Under the pieces are notes generated by a model. The model was given only the letters and a program-made list of their open reading frames with translations, did no database searches and was not told the origin of the DNA. Of a DNA stretch of 64,000 nucleotides, positions 38,598 to 52,915 are shown one piece after another. A program made the translations under genes and the position numbers. This DNA comes from Herbaspirillum robiniae (GTDB lineage Bacteria > Pseudomonadota > Gammaproteobacteria > Burkholderiales > Burkholderiaceae_D), in NCBI RefSeq assembly GCF_002213415.1, contig NZ_NJGU01000018.1, positions 1 to 64,000 on the forward strand. The letters run 5' to 3'. How positions within the stretch are numbered: position 1 is the first letter of the stretch; each line of letters starts with the position of its first letter.

Positions 38598-39932
38598 TTA
38601 CAAGACCTTGTCGGCGATGCGCTGGGCCATGCTGCGCGCCAGTTCGGCCTCTTCGGCCTCGACCATCACCCGGATCAGCGGTTCGGTGCCCGACGGACGC
38701 AGCAGCACGCGGCCGCGCTCGCCCAGGCTCTCTTCCACCGCGGCCTTCTCGGCCTGCAGCGCGGTATTGGATTTCCAGTCATAGCCGGCCGGGATCTTGA
38801 CGTTGACCAGCGCCTGCGGGAACAGCTTCAGGTCGGCGGTCATCTGCTCCAGGCTCTGGCCGCTGCGCTTCAAGGCCGAGAGTACCTGCAGCGCCGAGAC
38901 GATGCCGTCGCCGGTGGTGTGCTTGTCCAGGCACAGCAGGTGGCCCGAGCCTTCGCCGCCCAGCACCCAGCCCTTCTCCTGCAGGACCTCCAGCACGTAG
39001 CGGTCGCCCACCTTGGCGCGCTCGAAGCCGACGCCCATCTTCTTGAAGGCGACCTGCAGCGCCATGTTGGTCATCAGCGTGCCGACCGCGCCGGCCACCG
39101 GGCCGGTCGCCAGGCGATCCTTCACCATCAGGTACAGCAGCTCGTCGCCATTGTAGACGCGGCCGGTGGCATCGACCATCAGCAGGCGGTCGGCGTCGCC
39201 GTCCAGGGCGATGCCCAGGTCGGCGCGGAATTCGCGCACCGACCCGGCCAGCGCCTTGGGCGACGTGGCGCCGCAGTCTTCGTTGATGTTCAGGCCGTCG
39301 GGTTGGTTGCCGATGGTGATGACCTCGGCGCCCAGCTCGTGGAACACGTGCGGCGCGATGTTGTAGGCCGCGCCATGCGCGCAGTCCACCACTAGGCGCA
39401 TGCCGCGCAGGTCAAGGGCGTTGGGGAAGGTGCTCTTGCAGAATTCGATGTAGCGGCCCGGCGCATCCGACAGGCGGCGCGCCTTGCCGAGCTTTTCGGA
39501 AGAAACGCAGTCCATCGGCTGCTCCAGGGCGGCCTCGATGTCGGCCTCGACCGAGTCAGGCAGCTTGTTGCCGGTGGCCGAGAAAAACTTGATGCCGTTG
39601 TCGTGGAAGGGATTGTGCGATGCCGAGATCACCACGCCCGCGGACAGGCGCAGCGCGCGCGTGAGATAGGCCACGGCAGGCGTCGGCACCGGGCCGGCCA
39701 GCCAGACGTCCACGCCGGCGGCGGCAAAACCGGCTTCCAGCGCGGCTTCCAGCATGTAGCCGGAAATCCGGGTGTCCTTGCCGATCAGCACCGTCGGCTT
39801 GGCGACGCCATCCCTGGTCTTGGCCAGCACCTTGCCGGCCGCATAGCCCAGGCGCATCACGAAATCGGGGGTGATGGGCGCTACGCCCACGCGGCCGCGC
39901 ACGCCGTCGGTGCCGAAATATTTTGCTGCCAT
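38598..39932 (-). CDS. glmM: Phosphoglucosamine mutase
   Basis: This 444-residue enzyme interconverts glucosamine-6- and -1-phosphate for UDP-GlcNAc synthesis. The phosphoserine is Ser105 in [15 protein letters not shown]. The Mg-binding DGDADRLL and the substrate loop GEGSGH are present. [13 protein letters not shown] gives the family start. It follows folP, as in most proteobacteria. Confidence 0.96.
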   Translation of the reverse strand: MAAKYFGTDGVRGRVGVAPITPDFVMRLGYAAGKVLAKTRDGVAKPTVLIGKDTRISGYMLEAALEAGFAAAGVDVWLAGPVPTPAVAYLTRALRLSAGVVISASHNPFHDNGIKFFSATGNKLPDSVEADIEAALEQPMDCVSSEKLGKARRLSDAPGRYIEFCKSTFPNALDLRGMRLVVDCAHGAAYNIAPHVFHELGAEVITIGNQPDGLNINEDCGATSPKALAGSVREFRADLGIALDGDADRLLMVDATGRVYNGDELLYLMVKDRLATGPVAGAVGTLMTNMALQVAFKKMGVGFERAKVGDRYVLEVLQEKGWVLGGEGSGHLLCLDKHTTGDGIVSALQVLSALKRSGQSLEQMTADLKLFPQALVNVKIPAGYDWKSNTALQAEKAAVEESLGERGRVLLRPSGTEPLIRVMVEAEEAELARSMAQRIADKVL

Positions 39933-40028
39933 GGTTTCCCTTTCCTCACTGGTTGCCGCGCCTGGCGGCATCGGTCCCTGAATTGTTCTGGATTGATGCT
40001 TGGCGCCGCAAGCTGCGGCGCGATGTTC

Positions 40029-40880
40029 TTATTGGTTCTCTTCCCGCCCGGCCTGCCACATGTTCAGGGCGTCGACCGTCTCGGCCACATCGTGCACCCG
40101 GATGATCATCGCCCCCTGCTGCGCCGCGGCCAGCGCGGCGCCGATGCTGCCGGCCATGCGCTTGTCCAGCGGTTTTCCGGTGACCGCGCCGACCATGGAC
40201 TTGCGCGACATGCCCGCCAGCAGCGGCAGACCGAGCTCGCGGATCAGGCGCCGGGTGTTCTTCAGCAATGCCAGATTATGCTCTACTGTCTTGCCGAAGC
40301 CAAAACCGGGATCGATGCAGATGCGCTCGCGCGCCACGCCGGCCGAGCTCATCAGGCCGACCTGGCGGCGCAGGAAATCCTCCACCTCGGCCACGACGTC
40401 GCCGTACTGCGGCTCCTGCTGCATGGTCTGCGGCTCGCCCTGCATGTGCATCACGCACAGCCCGGCCTCGCTGTCCTTCACGGCGTCGATGGCGCCGTCG
40501 GCGCGAAAGCCGTTGATGTCGTTGATCATGTCGACCTCGGCCAGCAGCGCCTCGCGCATGACGGCCGGCTTGTAGGTATCCAGCGACAGCGGCTTGCCGC
40601 AGTCGCGCAGCGCGTAGATGACCGGCATCACGCGCTCCAGCTCCTGCTCCAGCGACAGGGGCGCGATACCCGGCCGGGTCGACTCGCCGCCGATATCGAT
40701 GATGTCGACGCCGTCGGCGATCATCTGCTCGGCATGGGAGAGCGCGAATTCCAGGGAGTTGTGGCGGCCGCCGTCGGAGAAGGAATCCGGCGTGACGTTG
40801 AGGATACCCATCACCAGGGGGCGCCGGCCTTGCTGGACCGGCAGGCGGAACCTGCCGCATTTCAGGAATGCTTGTGTCAT
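40029..40880 (-). CDS. folP: Dihydropteroate synthase
   Basis: This 283-residue enzyme joins p-aminobenzoate to pterin diphosphate in folate synthesis. Family motifs LVMGILNVTPDSFSDGG, DIGGESTRPG and the C-terminal RVHDVAETVDAL are intact. The start at 40880 is preferred; an in-frame upstream start would run into the ftsH terminator. It lies between ftsH and glmM in the conserved order. Confidence 0.95.
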   Translation of the reverse strand: MTQAFLKCGRFRLPVQQGRRPLVMGILNVTPDSFSDGGRHNSLEFALSHAEQMIADGVDIIDIGGESTRPGIAPLSLEQELERVMPVIYALRDCGKPLSLDTYKPAVMREALLAEVDMINDINGFRADGAIDAVKDSEAGLCVMHMQGEPQTMQQEPQYGDVVAEVEDFLRRQVGLMSSAGVARERICIDPGFGFGKTVEHNLALLKNTRRLIRELGLPLLAGMSRKSMVGAVTGKPLDKRMAGSIGAALAAAQQGAMIIRVHDVAETVDALNMWQAGREENQ

Positions 40881-40951
40881 CTTGCTGTTATTGCTCGTCG
40901 TGCTGTGTTGCTCAATCCGTAATGTTGCCACTTTTCCCATGGAGCGGGCAG

Positions 40952-40985
40952 AAAAAAAGGTGAGGATTTCTCCTCACCTTCTTCA
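40952..40985 (-). terminator. Rho-independent terminator of ftsH
   Basis: The stem GGTGAGGA / TCCTCACC (40959-40966 with 40971-40978) has a TTTC loop. On the minus strand it ends in seven T residues. It separates ftsH from folP. Confidence 0.88.
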
Positions 40986-41014
40986 ATTTGCTCCAGACCG
41001 GCCAATCTGGCCGA

Positions 41015-42904
<1,890 letters not shown>

Positions 42905-43266
42905 TGGAACTCCTCCGACGCCGATGCGCCACGTTGCCTTTGTACGCTCCGATTTTACCCGGATTCAAACACCCTTACTAGGAAACCACCCGTCCGCGTC
43001 CGTCACGCCGTGTCAGCCAGCAACGCGACCTTGGCGCCCTGGCCCTGGCGCCGCGTTGCCACAACGACATGAAAAGCCGCGAATCGGAAAATCGGGCGAT
43101 GGAAGCAAACTACATCCATCTTGCCGAAAAGACAGCCAGCTCGGCGATATGACGATTCCCGTGAATCGATATAAGGCTGAAACCGGGCAAAACAAGACGC
43201 GAAAACGTGCAAATTCGACAGATTTTGAGCTTTAAACCGAACTTTGATTCAACTTTATCCGATTTC
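42905..43266. other. Intergenic region between ftsH and rlmE
   Basis: Both flanking genes run leftward. No gene is supported in these 362 bp. A minus-strand TAAAAT (42952-42957) could be an ftsH -10, but its -35 partner is weak. The stretch is AT-richer than average towards rlmE. Confidence 0.5.
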
Positions 43267-43911
43267 TCACTGAGGATTCTTCAGGATTTTCCCGAGCAGG
43301 AAAATCTCGGACGATTTGTCGCGGCTGGCCTTGGGCTTCTTGGACGCCACCTTCTTGAATTCCGCTCTGAACTTGTGCACCAGTTCGTTGTAGCCGGTGC
43401 CGTTGAAACACTTCACCAGCAAGGCGCCGGAGGGCTTCATGTGCGCCTGGGCGAACTCGATTGCCAGGTCGATAAGATATTCGACCCGCGCCGCATCGGC
43501 GATCGCCACGCCCGACAGGTTGGGCGCCATGTCGGAGAGCACCACGTCCACCTTGCGGCCGGCCAGCAGGGCCTCCAGCTGCTGCAGCGAGTCTTCCTCG
43601 CGGAAATCGCCCTGGATGTAGTGCACGTCGGCGATCGGGTCCATCGGCAGGATATCCAGGCCGATGATGGTGCCGTGGATGCCGCCGCCCTCCGCCCCGG
43701 CCAGCTTGTTGCGCACGTACTGGCACCAGCTGCCCGGCGTGCAGCCGAGGTCGACGATGATCTGCCCGGGTTTGATCAGGCGCTCTTCCTCGTCGATTTC
43801 CTTGAGCTTGTAGGCCGCGCGCGCACGATAACCCTCCTTTTGCGCGAGCTTCACGTAAGGATCGTTGATATGGTCATGCAACCAGTTTTTGTTCAGTTTG
43901 TTCTTAGCCAT
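43267..43911 (-). CDS. rlmE: 23S rRNA 2'-O-methyltransferase (RlmE/FtsJ)
   Basis: This 214-residue SAM-dependent methyltransferase modifies U2552 (E. coli numbering) in the A-loop of 23S rRNA. It shows [13 protein letters not shown] with the catalytic Lys, the SAM site [14 protein letters not shown], and [12 protein letters not shown]. The SAM loop has CTPGSWCQ where AAPGGWSQ is common, a tolerated variation. It is divergent from yhbY, as in E. coli. Confidence 0.95.
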   Translation of the reverse strand: MAKNKLNKNWLHDHINDPYVKLAQKEGYRARAAYKLKEIDEEERLIKPGQIIVDLGCTPGSWCQYVRNKLAGAEGGGIHGTIIGLDILPMDPIADVHYIQGDFREEDSLQQLEALLAGRKVDVVLSDMAPNLSGVAIADAARVEYLIDLAIEFAQAHMKPSGALLVKCFNGTGYNELVHKFRAEFKKVASKKPKASRDKSSEIFLLGKILKNPQ

Positions 43912-43988
43912 TCGCGTAGAATACTGGTTTTATCTCTTTCAGGGACACGTCGGCAGCCGCACAGGCAGCAGTCCCGCATCGCATTCCC

Positions 43989-44447
43989 ATGTTTACACTT
44001 ACTCCCGCCGAGCGCAGCGAACTGCGCGCACAGGCCCATGCCTTGAATCCTGTCGTCATGATCGGCGAAGGCGGCCTGTCCGAATCCGTCTTGAAGGAAA
44101 TCGACAAGAGCCTCAACGCCCACGGCCTGATCAAGGTTCGCGTCTTCGGCGACGACCGCGAAGACCGCATCGCGATCTACGAGCAGATCTGCGCCGAACT
44201 CAAGGCCGCGCCGGTGCAGCATATCGGCAAGCTGCTGGTGCTGTACCGCCCGCGCAAGGAAGACCTCAAGAAGGCGGCCGCCGCAGCCAAGGGCGGCCTG
44301 CGCGAAGTCACCATCGTCAAGACCCACACCACCAAGCGTCCGACGGTCAACAAGGTCATGCTCAAGGGCAATGAACGCGTCACCGCCGGCGGCCTGGTCA
44401 AGAAAGCCAAGCCGCGCCAGCGCAGCACCAAGAAGTCGCTGGGCTGA
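43989..44447 (+). CDS. yhbY: CRS1/YhbY RNA-binding protein
   Basis: This 152-residue protein has an N-terminal CRM domain (about 1-97) with LTPAERSELRAQAHALNPVVMIGEGGLSESV, read as consecutive family motifs, and a basic C-terminal extension of about 50 residues. It is thought to assist large-subunit assembly. It is divergent from rlmE and followed by a terminator. Confidence 0.92.
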   Translation: MFTLTPAERSELRAQAHALNPVVMIGEGGLSESVLKEIDKSLNAHGLIKVRVFGDDREDRIAIYEQICAELKAAPVQHIGKLLVLYRPRKEDLKKAAAAAKGGLREVTIVKTHTTKRPTVNKVMLKGNERVTAGGLVKKAKPRQRSTKKSLG

Positions 44448-44507
44448 CGGCCTGCCGGATCCGGACGCGCCATGCGTATCCGGATCAACATCCGGCGCAA
44501 AAAACAG

Positions 44508-44533
44508 AATGCCCGCTGATGCGGGCATTTTCA
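44508..44533 (+). terminator. Terminator of yhbY
   Basis: The stem AATGCCCGC / GCGGGCATT (44508-44516 with 44521-44529) has a TGAT loop and is followed by TTC. It converges on greA. Confidence 0.72.
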
Positions 44534-44612
44534 TTTCCAGCTCCGTGACACCACCCTCGGCGGCATCGCGTTGACCCCGCCGGCCGCGGCAGGGTCTGCG
44601 TCAATCCGGGAA

Positions 44613-45089
44613 TCAGACGTAACGCACTTCCAGGATTTCGTACTCCTTGACGCCGGACGGCGCTTCCACCGCCACCACGTCGCCTGCGCTCTTGCCGATC
44701 AGGGCGCGCGCGATCGGCGAGGTCACCGACACCTTGGATTCCTTGATGTCGGCTTCGTCCAGGCCCACGATCTGGTAGGTCACCTTCTCGCCGCTGTCCA
44801 GGTTTTCCAGGTCGACGGTGGCGGCGAACACCACGCGGCCGTCCGCGTTCAGTTCCGCCGGGTCAACCACCTGGGCCGCGCCCAGCTTGCCTTCCAGGTC
44901 GGCGATGCGACCTTCGATGAAGGCCTGGCGCTCCTTGGCGGATTCGTATTCGGCGTTTTCGGACAGATCGCCCTGCGCGCGCGCTTCGGCGATCGCATTG
45001 ATGACTTCCGGACGGTCTTTGGACTTCAAACGTTGCAATTCTTCTTTCAGAAGTTCTGCGCCACGCTTGGTAAGGGGAACTGTGCTCAT
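44613..45089 (-). CDS. greA: Transcription elongation factor GreA
   Basis: This 158-residue factor stimulates RNA cleavage by backtracked RNA polymerase. It has an N-terminal coiled coil (about 1-75, with [17 protein letters not shown] and the acidic tip [13 protein letters not shown]) and a C-terminal FKBP-like domain with [14 protein letters not shown]. The start at 45089 gives the standard length. It lies downstream of carAB in the same direction, separated by 476 bp. Confidence 0.96.
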   Translation of the reverse strand: MSTVPLTKRGAELLKEELQRLKSKDRPEVINAIAEARAQGDLSENAEYESAKERQAFIEGRIADLEGKLGAAQVVDPAELNADGRVVFAATVDLENLDSGEKVTYQIVGLDEADIKESKVSVTSPIARALIGKSAGDVVAVEAPSGVKEYEILEVRYV

Positions 45090-45283
45090 AGGTCTCTTGC
45101 TCAAGGTTAGGTAATTCCGGAAAACGCAGGCAAGGTCCACCGGCCAGATTGAAAACACAAAAAGAGGGCTCTGTCGCGCATGTGGCGACCGGGCGTAATC
45201 TTCCGGGAACAATCTCACTGATGAACGGAACGCTGCTGCAGAAGTTCCGTCAGCTCTTCATCAACACGCGCGTCCGGCTCAGA

Positions 45284-45341
45284 GCCGCTAACAAAATACC
45301 GCCATCCGGAACGGGTACGGCGACAGGATTTTGTTAGCGGC
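45284..45341. repeat. Palindromic element A between carB and greA
   Basis: Perfect 14-bp arms, GCCGCTAACAAAAT (45284-45297) and ATTTTGTTAGCGGC (45328-45341), enclose 30 nt that begin ACCGCC and end GGCGACAGG. It is homologous to element B, 60 bp away. Confidence 0.85.
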
Positions 45342-45399
45342 CCCTGGACGGCACTGCCCTGCAACATTGAACATGTTGTGGCCGCAGGGAGTCGTCCTA

Positions 45400-45476
45400 A
45401 GAGTCGCTAACAAAATACCGCCGCAGCGTGCGCCGATCCGGCGCCGGCAGGCCGACAGCATTTTGTTAGCGACTCT
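45400..45476. repeat. Palindromic element B between carB and greA
   Basis: Perfect 17-bp arms, AGAGTCGCTAACAAAAT (45400-45416) and its complement (45460-45476), enclose a 43-nt GC-rich interior that begins ACCGCC and ends GGCCGACAGC. Compared with element A the third arm pair is T-A instead of C-G, a compensated change. Confidence 0.87.
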
Positions 45477-45485
45477 AAAAGTCAG

Positions 45486-45514
45486 AGAGGGCATCGATTG
45501 CTCAGATGCCCTCT
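45486..45514 (-). terminator. Hairpin after carB
   Basis: A perfect 10-bp stem, AGAGGGCATC / GATGCCCTCT, has a 9-nt loop and lies about 50 bp after the carB stop. On the minus strand a CTTTTA follows a few bases later. It could be a weak terminator. Nothing else in the 45090-45565 gap looks coding. Confidence 0.45.
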
Positions 45515-45565
45515 GCGCTTGCCAGCCTAGGTTAATTCCGGCCGGCAATCCAACGTGTTGTGGGT

Positions 45566-48791
<3,226 letters not shown>

Positions 48792-48799
<8 letters not shown>

Positions 48800-49955
48800 T
48801 TTGTTTCTTCTCCATCATCGCCACGAATTTGTCGAACAGGGGGGCGATGTCATGCGGTCCAGGGGATGCTTCGGGGTGGCCCTGGAAGCAGAATGCAGGT
48901 TTGTCGGTGCGCTCGAAGCCTTGCAGCGAGCCGTCGAACAGCGACACGTGGGTCACGCGGCAGTTGGCCGGCAGGGTCGCCTGGTCCACGGCGAAACCGT
49001 GGTTCTGCGAGGTGATCATCACCTGCTTGCTGTCCAGGTCCTGCACCGGGTGGTTGGCGCCGTGGTGGCCGAACTTCATCTTCAGCGTCTTGGCGCCGGA
49101 GGCCAGCGCCATGATCTGGTGACCCAGGCAGATGCCGAAGGTCGGGATGCCACGCTCGATCAGCTCCTTGGAGGCGGCAATGGCGTAGTCGCACGGTTCC
49201 GGGTCGCCGGGGCCGTTGGACAGGAAGATGCCGTCCGGGTTGAGCGCCAGCGCCTCGGCGGCAGTCGCCTGCGCGGGCAGCACGGTGACCTTGCAGCCGC
49301 GCTGGGCCAGCATGCGCAGGATATTGAACTTGACGCCGTAGTCGAAGGCGACCACGTGGAATTTCGGGGTGATCTGCTGGCCGTAGCCGCGGCCCAGCTG
49401 CCACTCGGTCTCGGTCCAGTTGTAGGCCTTCTTGGTCGACACCACCTTGGCCAGGTCCATGCCTGCCAGGCCGGGGAAGGCGCGCGCCAGTTCCAGCGCT
49501 TTCGCGGTGGCGGCGGCGATGTCCGCCTCACCGGCGACGATGGCGCCATTCTGGGCGCCCTTCTCGCGCAGGATGCGGGTCAGCTTGCGGGTATCGATGC
49601 CGGCGATGGAAACGATATTGCTTTCCTTCAGGTAGTCGGACAGCGATTGCTGGCTGCGGAAGTTCGACAGCAGGCGCGGCAGGTCCTTGATGATCAGGCC
49701 GGCGGCGTGGATCTGCGAGGCTTCGACGTCTTCGCGGTTCACACCGGTGTTGCCGATGTGCGGATAAGTGAGGGTAACGATCTGGCGGCTGTAGCTGGGG
49801 TCGGTCAGGATTTCCTGGTAACCGGTCATGGCCGTGTTGAACACCACTTCGCCAGTGGTATTGCCCGCGGCGCCGATGGAAAATCCTTGGAAGACAGACC
49901 CGTCTGCGAGCGCGAGGATTGCCGGAATCGCGGGACCGGAAAGAAGAGGCAGCAA
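48792..49955 (-). CDS. carA: Carbamoyl-phosphate synthase small subunit
   Basis: This 387-residue glutamine amidotransferase supplies ammonia to CarB. The class I triad is in [12 protein letters not shown] (Cys) and [10 protein letters not shown] (His, Glu). The N-terminal [13 protein letters not shown] is the family start region. The initiation codon is a TTG at 49955 with AGGAG six bases upstream; no ATG or GTG lies nearby in frame. Confidence 0.95.
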
Positions 49956-50133
49956 GGGTAACTCCTGAGATTGTTACCGCCGCGGCTGGATGACCGGAAG
50001 ATCCTTGGCGCGCCAAACCGGCCGGCGCGAACACCCCGACTCATTCGGTACGGGAGCTGGCTTCTGGCCTGTAAGGAACGAGGTGGAGGAGTGGGTATGC
50101 GCTACGGCGGAATTAAATTGGCTAAACCGCGTA

Positions 50134-50162
50134 ATTATAGCGCAAGAGGCTCCCTCCGGCAA
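50134..50162 (-). promoter_or_regulatory. carAB promoter
   Basis: On the minus strand TTGCCG (50157-50162) and a perfect TATAAT (50134-50139) are 17 bp apart. The predicted start near 50127 leaves a leader of about 170 nt before carA, long enough for regulation by attenuation or a protein. Nothing else is recognised in 49956-50257. Confidence 0.68.
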
Positions 50163-50257
50163 ATCCAAGATTGCCGAAAGTTGCCGCAAGATGCATCCAA
50201 ATGGACGCAATAGGCGGGATTCGCCGGCCGGACAAGGCCCGCCGGCGAAAGGAGGGA

Positions 50258-50665
50258 TTACAGGCCCAGGGCGGCGATGCCGGCGCGGCCGATCTGCACG
50301 TCTTCGGAGGACTTCACGCCCGACACGCCGACAGCGCCGACCACGTGGCCGTCGACCACGATGGGCACGCCGCCTTCCAGCAGGCCTTCCAGGCCAGGCG
50401 CGCTCATGAAGGAGAAGCGACCGTTGTTGATCATGTCTTCATAGATCTTGCTCTCGCGACGACCCAGCGCGGCGGTGCGAGCCTTGCCCGGAGCGATCTG
50501 CGAGGAAATCGGCGCGGTGCCGTCCAGGCGCTGCAGCCACAGCAGATGGCCGCCGTCGTCGACGATGGCGATGGCGACGTTCCAGTTGTTCGCGCGGGCT
50601 TCGGCTTCGGCGCCGGCGGCGATCTTCTTGACGTCGTCCAGCGACAGGTAGGGTTTGGTTTGCAT
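50258..50665 (-). CDS. GlcG/HbpS-like protein (DUF336)
   Basis: This 135-residue protein of the GlcG/HbpS family (haem-degrading or PduO C-terminal-like fold) shows NVAIAIVDDGGHLLWLQRLDGT, APGKARTAAL, GGVPIVVDGHVVGAVGVSG as family motifs. The Asp-Gly-Gly and late Gly-rich region are intact. The cellular role varies between relatives and cannot be read here. The start at 50665 is the family start. It lies upstream of carA in the same direction but on its own. Confidence 0.86.
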   Translation of the reverse strand: MQTKPYLSLDDVKKIAAGAEAEARANNWNVAIAIVDDGGHLLWLQRLDGTAPISSQIAPGKARTAALGRRESKIYEDMINNGRFSFMSAPGLEGLLEGGVPIVVDGHVVGAVGVSGVKSSEDVQIGRAGIAALGL

Positions 50666-50973
50666 GTTGGCTCCGGTGTGCTTAAAAAATTGAACGCTGA
50701 TTGTACGGCGAGAAAGACGATTTGACATCAAACTCGTCGGTGAGAGTTTTTGATGTGAACCCGCCCGCCTCGCCCCGCCCTTCCCGCGTAAATAATTTAT
50801 CTCGAAATTTTTTCCGACCCCGTGTAGGAAAAACACTTACTGGGAGATCCCCGCGAAAAGCCCGACTTTGCCCCGCAAACGATGCAATTATTACAATCTG
50901 GCACGAAATTAGCTTTTGACAAGGCGTAAGAATTCACTTACAGTCCCGCAATCCTACTTTTGAGAGGATCCTG
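50666..50973. other. Divergent intergenic region GlcG-like / NlpC-P60
   Basis: This 308-bp gap holds the strong promoter at 50916-50944 and AT-rich sequence. No gene is supported. Confidence 0.5.
50916..50944 (+). promoter_or_regulatory. Promoter of the NlpC/P60 gene
   Basis: A perfect TTGACA (50916-50921) and TACAGT (50939-50944) are exactly 17 bp apart, 30 bp before the ATG at 50974. Confidence 0.75.
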
Positions 50974-51576
50974 ATGACCCAGCGCCGATCTGACCGAATC
51001 CGACGACAAGCCGCACGTGCGTGCTCGCTCGCGGCCGGACTACTGATCAGCGCCTCCGCATTTTCCGCCGACCTCTCCCTGGCGGCCCAGGATCTCCCTC
51101 CCCCCCAAGCAACATCCCCGCAAGCCCAGCAGCTGATCAGCAAGACCAATCTCGCGATCGCCCGCCTGCAAGACATCACCAACCGCGCTTCCGAACTGGC
51201 CACCCAGGCCCTGGCCATGCTGGGCATCAATTACCGCTACGGCGGCAATACGCCCGACACCGGCCTGGATTGCAGCGGCCTGGTGCGCTACGTGTTCAAG
51301 GAAGCATGGGGCACCGACCTGCCGCGCACCTCGCTGGAGATCTCCCGCGTGGGCGAAAAGATCGGCAAGGATAACCTGCAGCCCGGCGACCTGGTGTTCT
51401 ATAACACCCTGCGTCGCGGCTTCTCGCACGTCGGCATCTACCTGGGCGACGGCAAGTTCATCCACTCTCCCTCCTCCGGCGGCCAGGTCCGCATCGAGAG
51501 CATGGACGAGTCCTACTGGAAAAAGCGCTTCAATGGTGCGCGCCGCATCGCCGCCGATGAAGAAGAGGGCAAGTAA
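50974..51576 (+). CDS. NlpC/P60 family cell-wall hydrolase
   Basis: This 200-residue secreted protein has a signal peptide (about 1-32), a short helical linker and an NlpC/P60 domain (about 75-190). The catalytic Cys100 is in LDCSGLV and His152 in FSHVGIY, with His164 as the third residue. It probably cleaves peptidoglycan stem peptides in the periplasm. It is a single-gene unit with its own promoter and terminator. Confidence 0.92.
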   Translation: MTQRRSDRIRRQAARACSLAAGLLISASAFSADLSLAAQDLPPPQATSPQAQQLISKTNLAIARLQDITNRASELATQALAMLGINYRYGGNTPDTGLDCSGLVRYVFKEAWGTDLPRTSLEISRVGEKIGKDNLQPGDLVFYNTLRRGFSHVGIYLGDGKFIHSPSSGGQVRIESMDESYWKKRFNGARRIAADEEEGK

Positions 51577-51607
51577 GCACCATACGGATGCAAGCCCCTC
51601 TATATAG

Positions 51608-51632
51608 AAAAGCCGCCTGATGGCGGCTTTTT
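51608..51632 (+). terminator. Terminator of the NlpC/P60 gene
   Basis: The stem AGCCGCC / GGCGGCT has a TGAT loop and is followed by TTTT. Confidence 0.82.
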
Positions 51633-51788
51633 CACTTCTGCCATCGCCTGCCTGTTGCTTATCGACAAGACAACTTCACCGGCTTGCGGCTCACCAAAAC
51701 AAAGAAGGTATGCGCGAGTTGAACCGTCGCACCTCCGCATCGGACGACGGCAGCTCCACCGCACCGCGCGTCGCCGCCCTTTCCCGAA

Positions 51789-52730
51789 TCAATTCCCCGC
51801 CATCGCCTTCAGCTTGCGCTTGATCTCCGGCATGGCCGCCATCGCCGCCTGTTCGCCGGCCAGGATGGCCACGTTGCGACTGGCGAAGTCGCTGCCCTTC
51901 ATGGCGCCCAGTACCGGCTGCAACACGATGTCGGCATCCTTGAGCTCATACTGGTTGATGGTCTGGCCCATGATGGCGAAGGTCTGCAGCAGCACGTCCA
52001 CCGAACTGGCCGAAGCCTGCGCCTCGGGCTGGGCCGAGATGTTGACGGCGATCACGAAGTCCGCGCCCATCTGCCGCGCGAAGCGCACCGGCACCGGCGC
52101 CACCAGGCCGCCGTCCACGTAATAGTGGTCACCGATCTTCACCGACTGGAACACGCCCGGCACCGCCGAAGAGGCGCGCACCGCCACGCCCGCGTTGCCG
52201 CGCTGGAACAGGATGGGCTGGCCGGTCTTCAGGTCGGTCGCCACGGCGCCGAAGGGGATCTTGAATTTCTCGATAGGCAGGTTGCCCAGCGCCTTGTTGA
52301 CGTAGTTCTGCACGCCCTCGCCCTTGAGCACGCCGCTGACCTTGGCGAAGAACGGCACCGACCAGTCCGAGATCGCCGCCTCGTCCATCGCCAGCGCCAG
52401 CTTTTGCAGCGCGAAGCCGTCGTTGCCGGCGGCGTACATCGCCCCCACCAGGCTGCCGGCGCTGGTGCCGGCCACGATGTCGGCGTCGATGCCTTGCGAC
52501 TCCAGCGCCTTGATCACGCCGATGTGGGCGAAGCCGCGCGCGGCGCCGCCGCCCAGGGCCAGGCCGATGCGGACCTTCTTCGGCGCCGTGGCGACCGGGG
52601 TCGGCGCGGTGGAAACAGTGTCGGCCGGCTTGGCGGCCGTCGAGCCCGGCATCCACGAGGTGGTGCCGCAGCCGGCCAGCAGGAAGGAAGTGGCGGCGGC
52701 AAGTGCCGCCAGGCGAAGCGAAATGCGCAT
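51789..52730 (-). CDS. Patatin-like phospholipase lipoprotein (RssA-like)
   Basis: This 313-residue protein has a lipoprotein signal (LLAGC, Cys21), a Pro/Thr-rich linker and a patatin domain (about 52-250). The oxyanion segment LALGGGAARGFAHIG, nucleophile Ser90 in GTSAG and catalytic Asp in VDGG are present. It is predicted to be a lipid acyl hydrolase at the inner face of the outer membrane. It is alone, and no secretion-type passenger or barrel domain is present. Confidence 0.9.
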   Translation of the reverse strand: MRISLRLAALAAATSFLLAGCGTTSWMPGSTAAKPADTVSTAPTPVATAPKKVRIGLALGGGAARGFAHIGVIKALESQGIDADIVAGTSAGSLVGAMYAAGNDGFALQKLALAMDEAAISDWSVPFFAKVSGVLKGEGVQNYVNKALGNLPIEKFKIPFGAVATDLKTGQPILFQRGNAGVAVRASSAVPGVFQSVKIGDHYYVDGGLVAPVPVRFARQMGADFVIAVNISAQPEAQASASSVDVLLQTFAIMGQTINQYELKDADIVLQPVLGAMKGSDFASRNVAILAGEQAAMAAMPEIKRKLKAMAGN

Positions 52731-52915
52731 GAAAGATGATGGTCAGGTGGAAACACGGCCGCACCGGATGCAACCCGCCGTTCGACCATGCCGGTCGCGG
52801 AAAGTGGCAGGCACCTGCGGCGTGACATTCTACTGCAAGCGCCGCCCGTGCCGGGGAGCCCGCCCTCACTGGTGTAGAATGCGCCGCCCGGCCTCACCAC
52901 GCTAAACGACGCGCC

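Noticed and set aside
43003-43212. Possible small gene between ftsH and rlmE on the minus strand
   Set aside because: It would need a TTG start with no good ribosome site, and the peptide shows no signal or domain.
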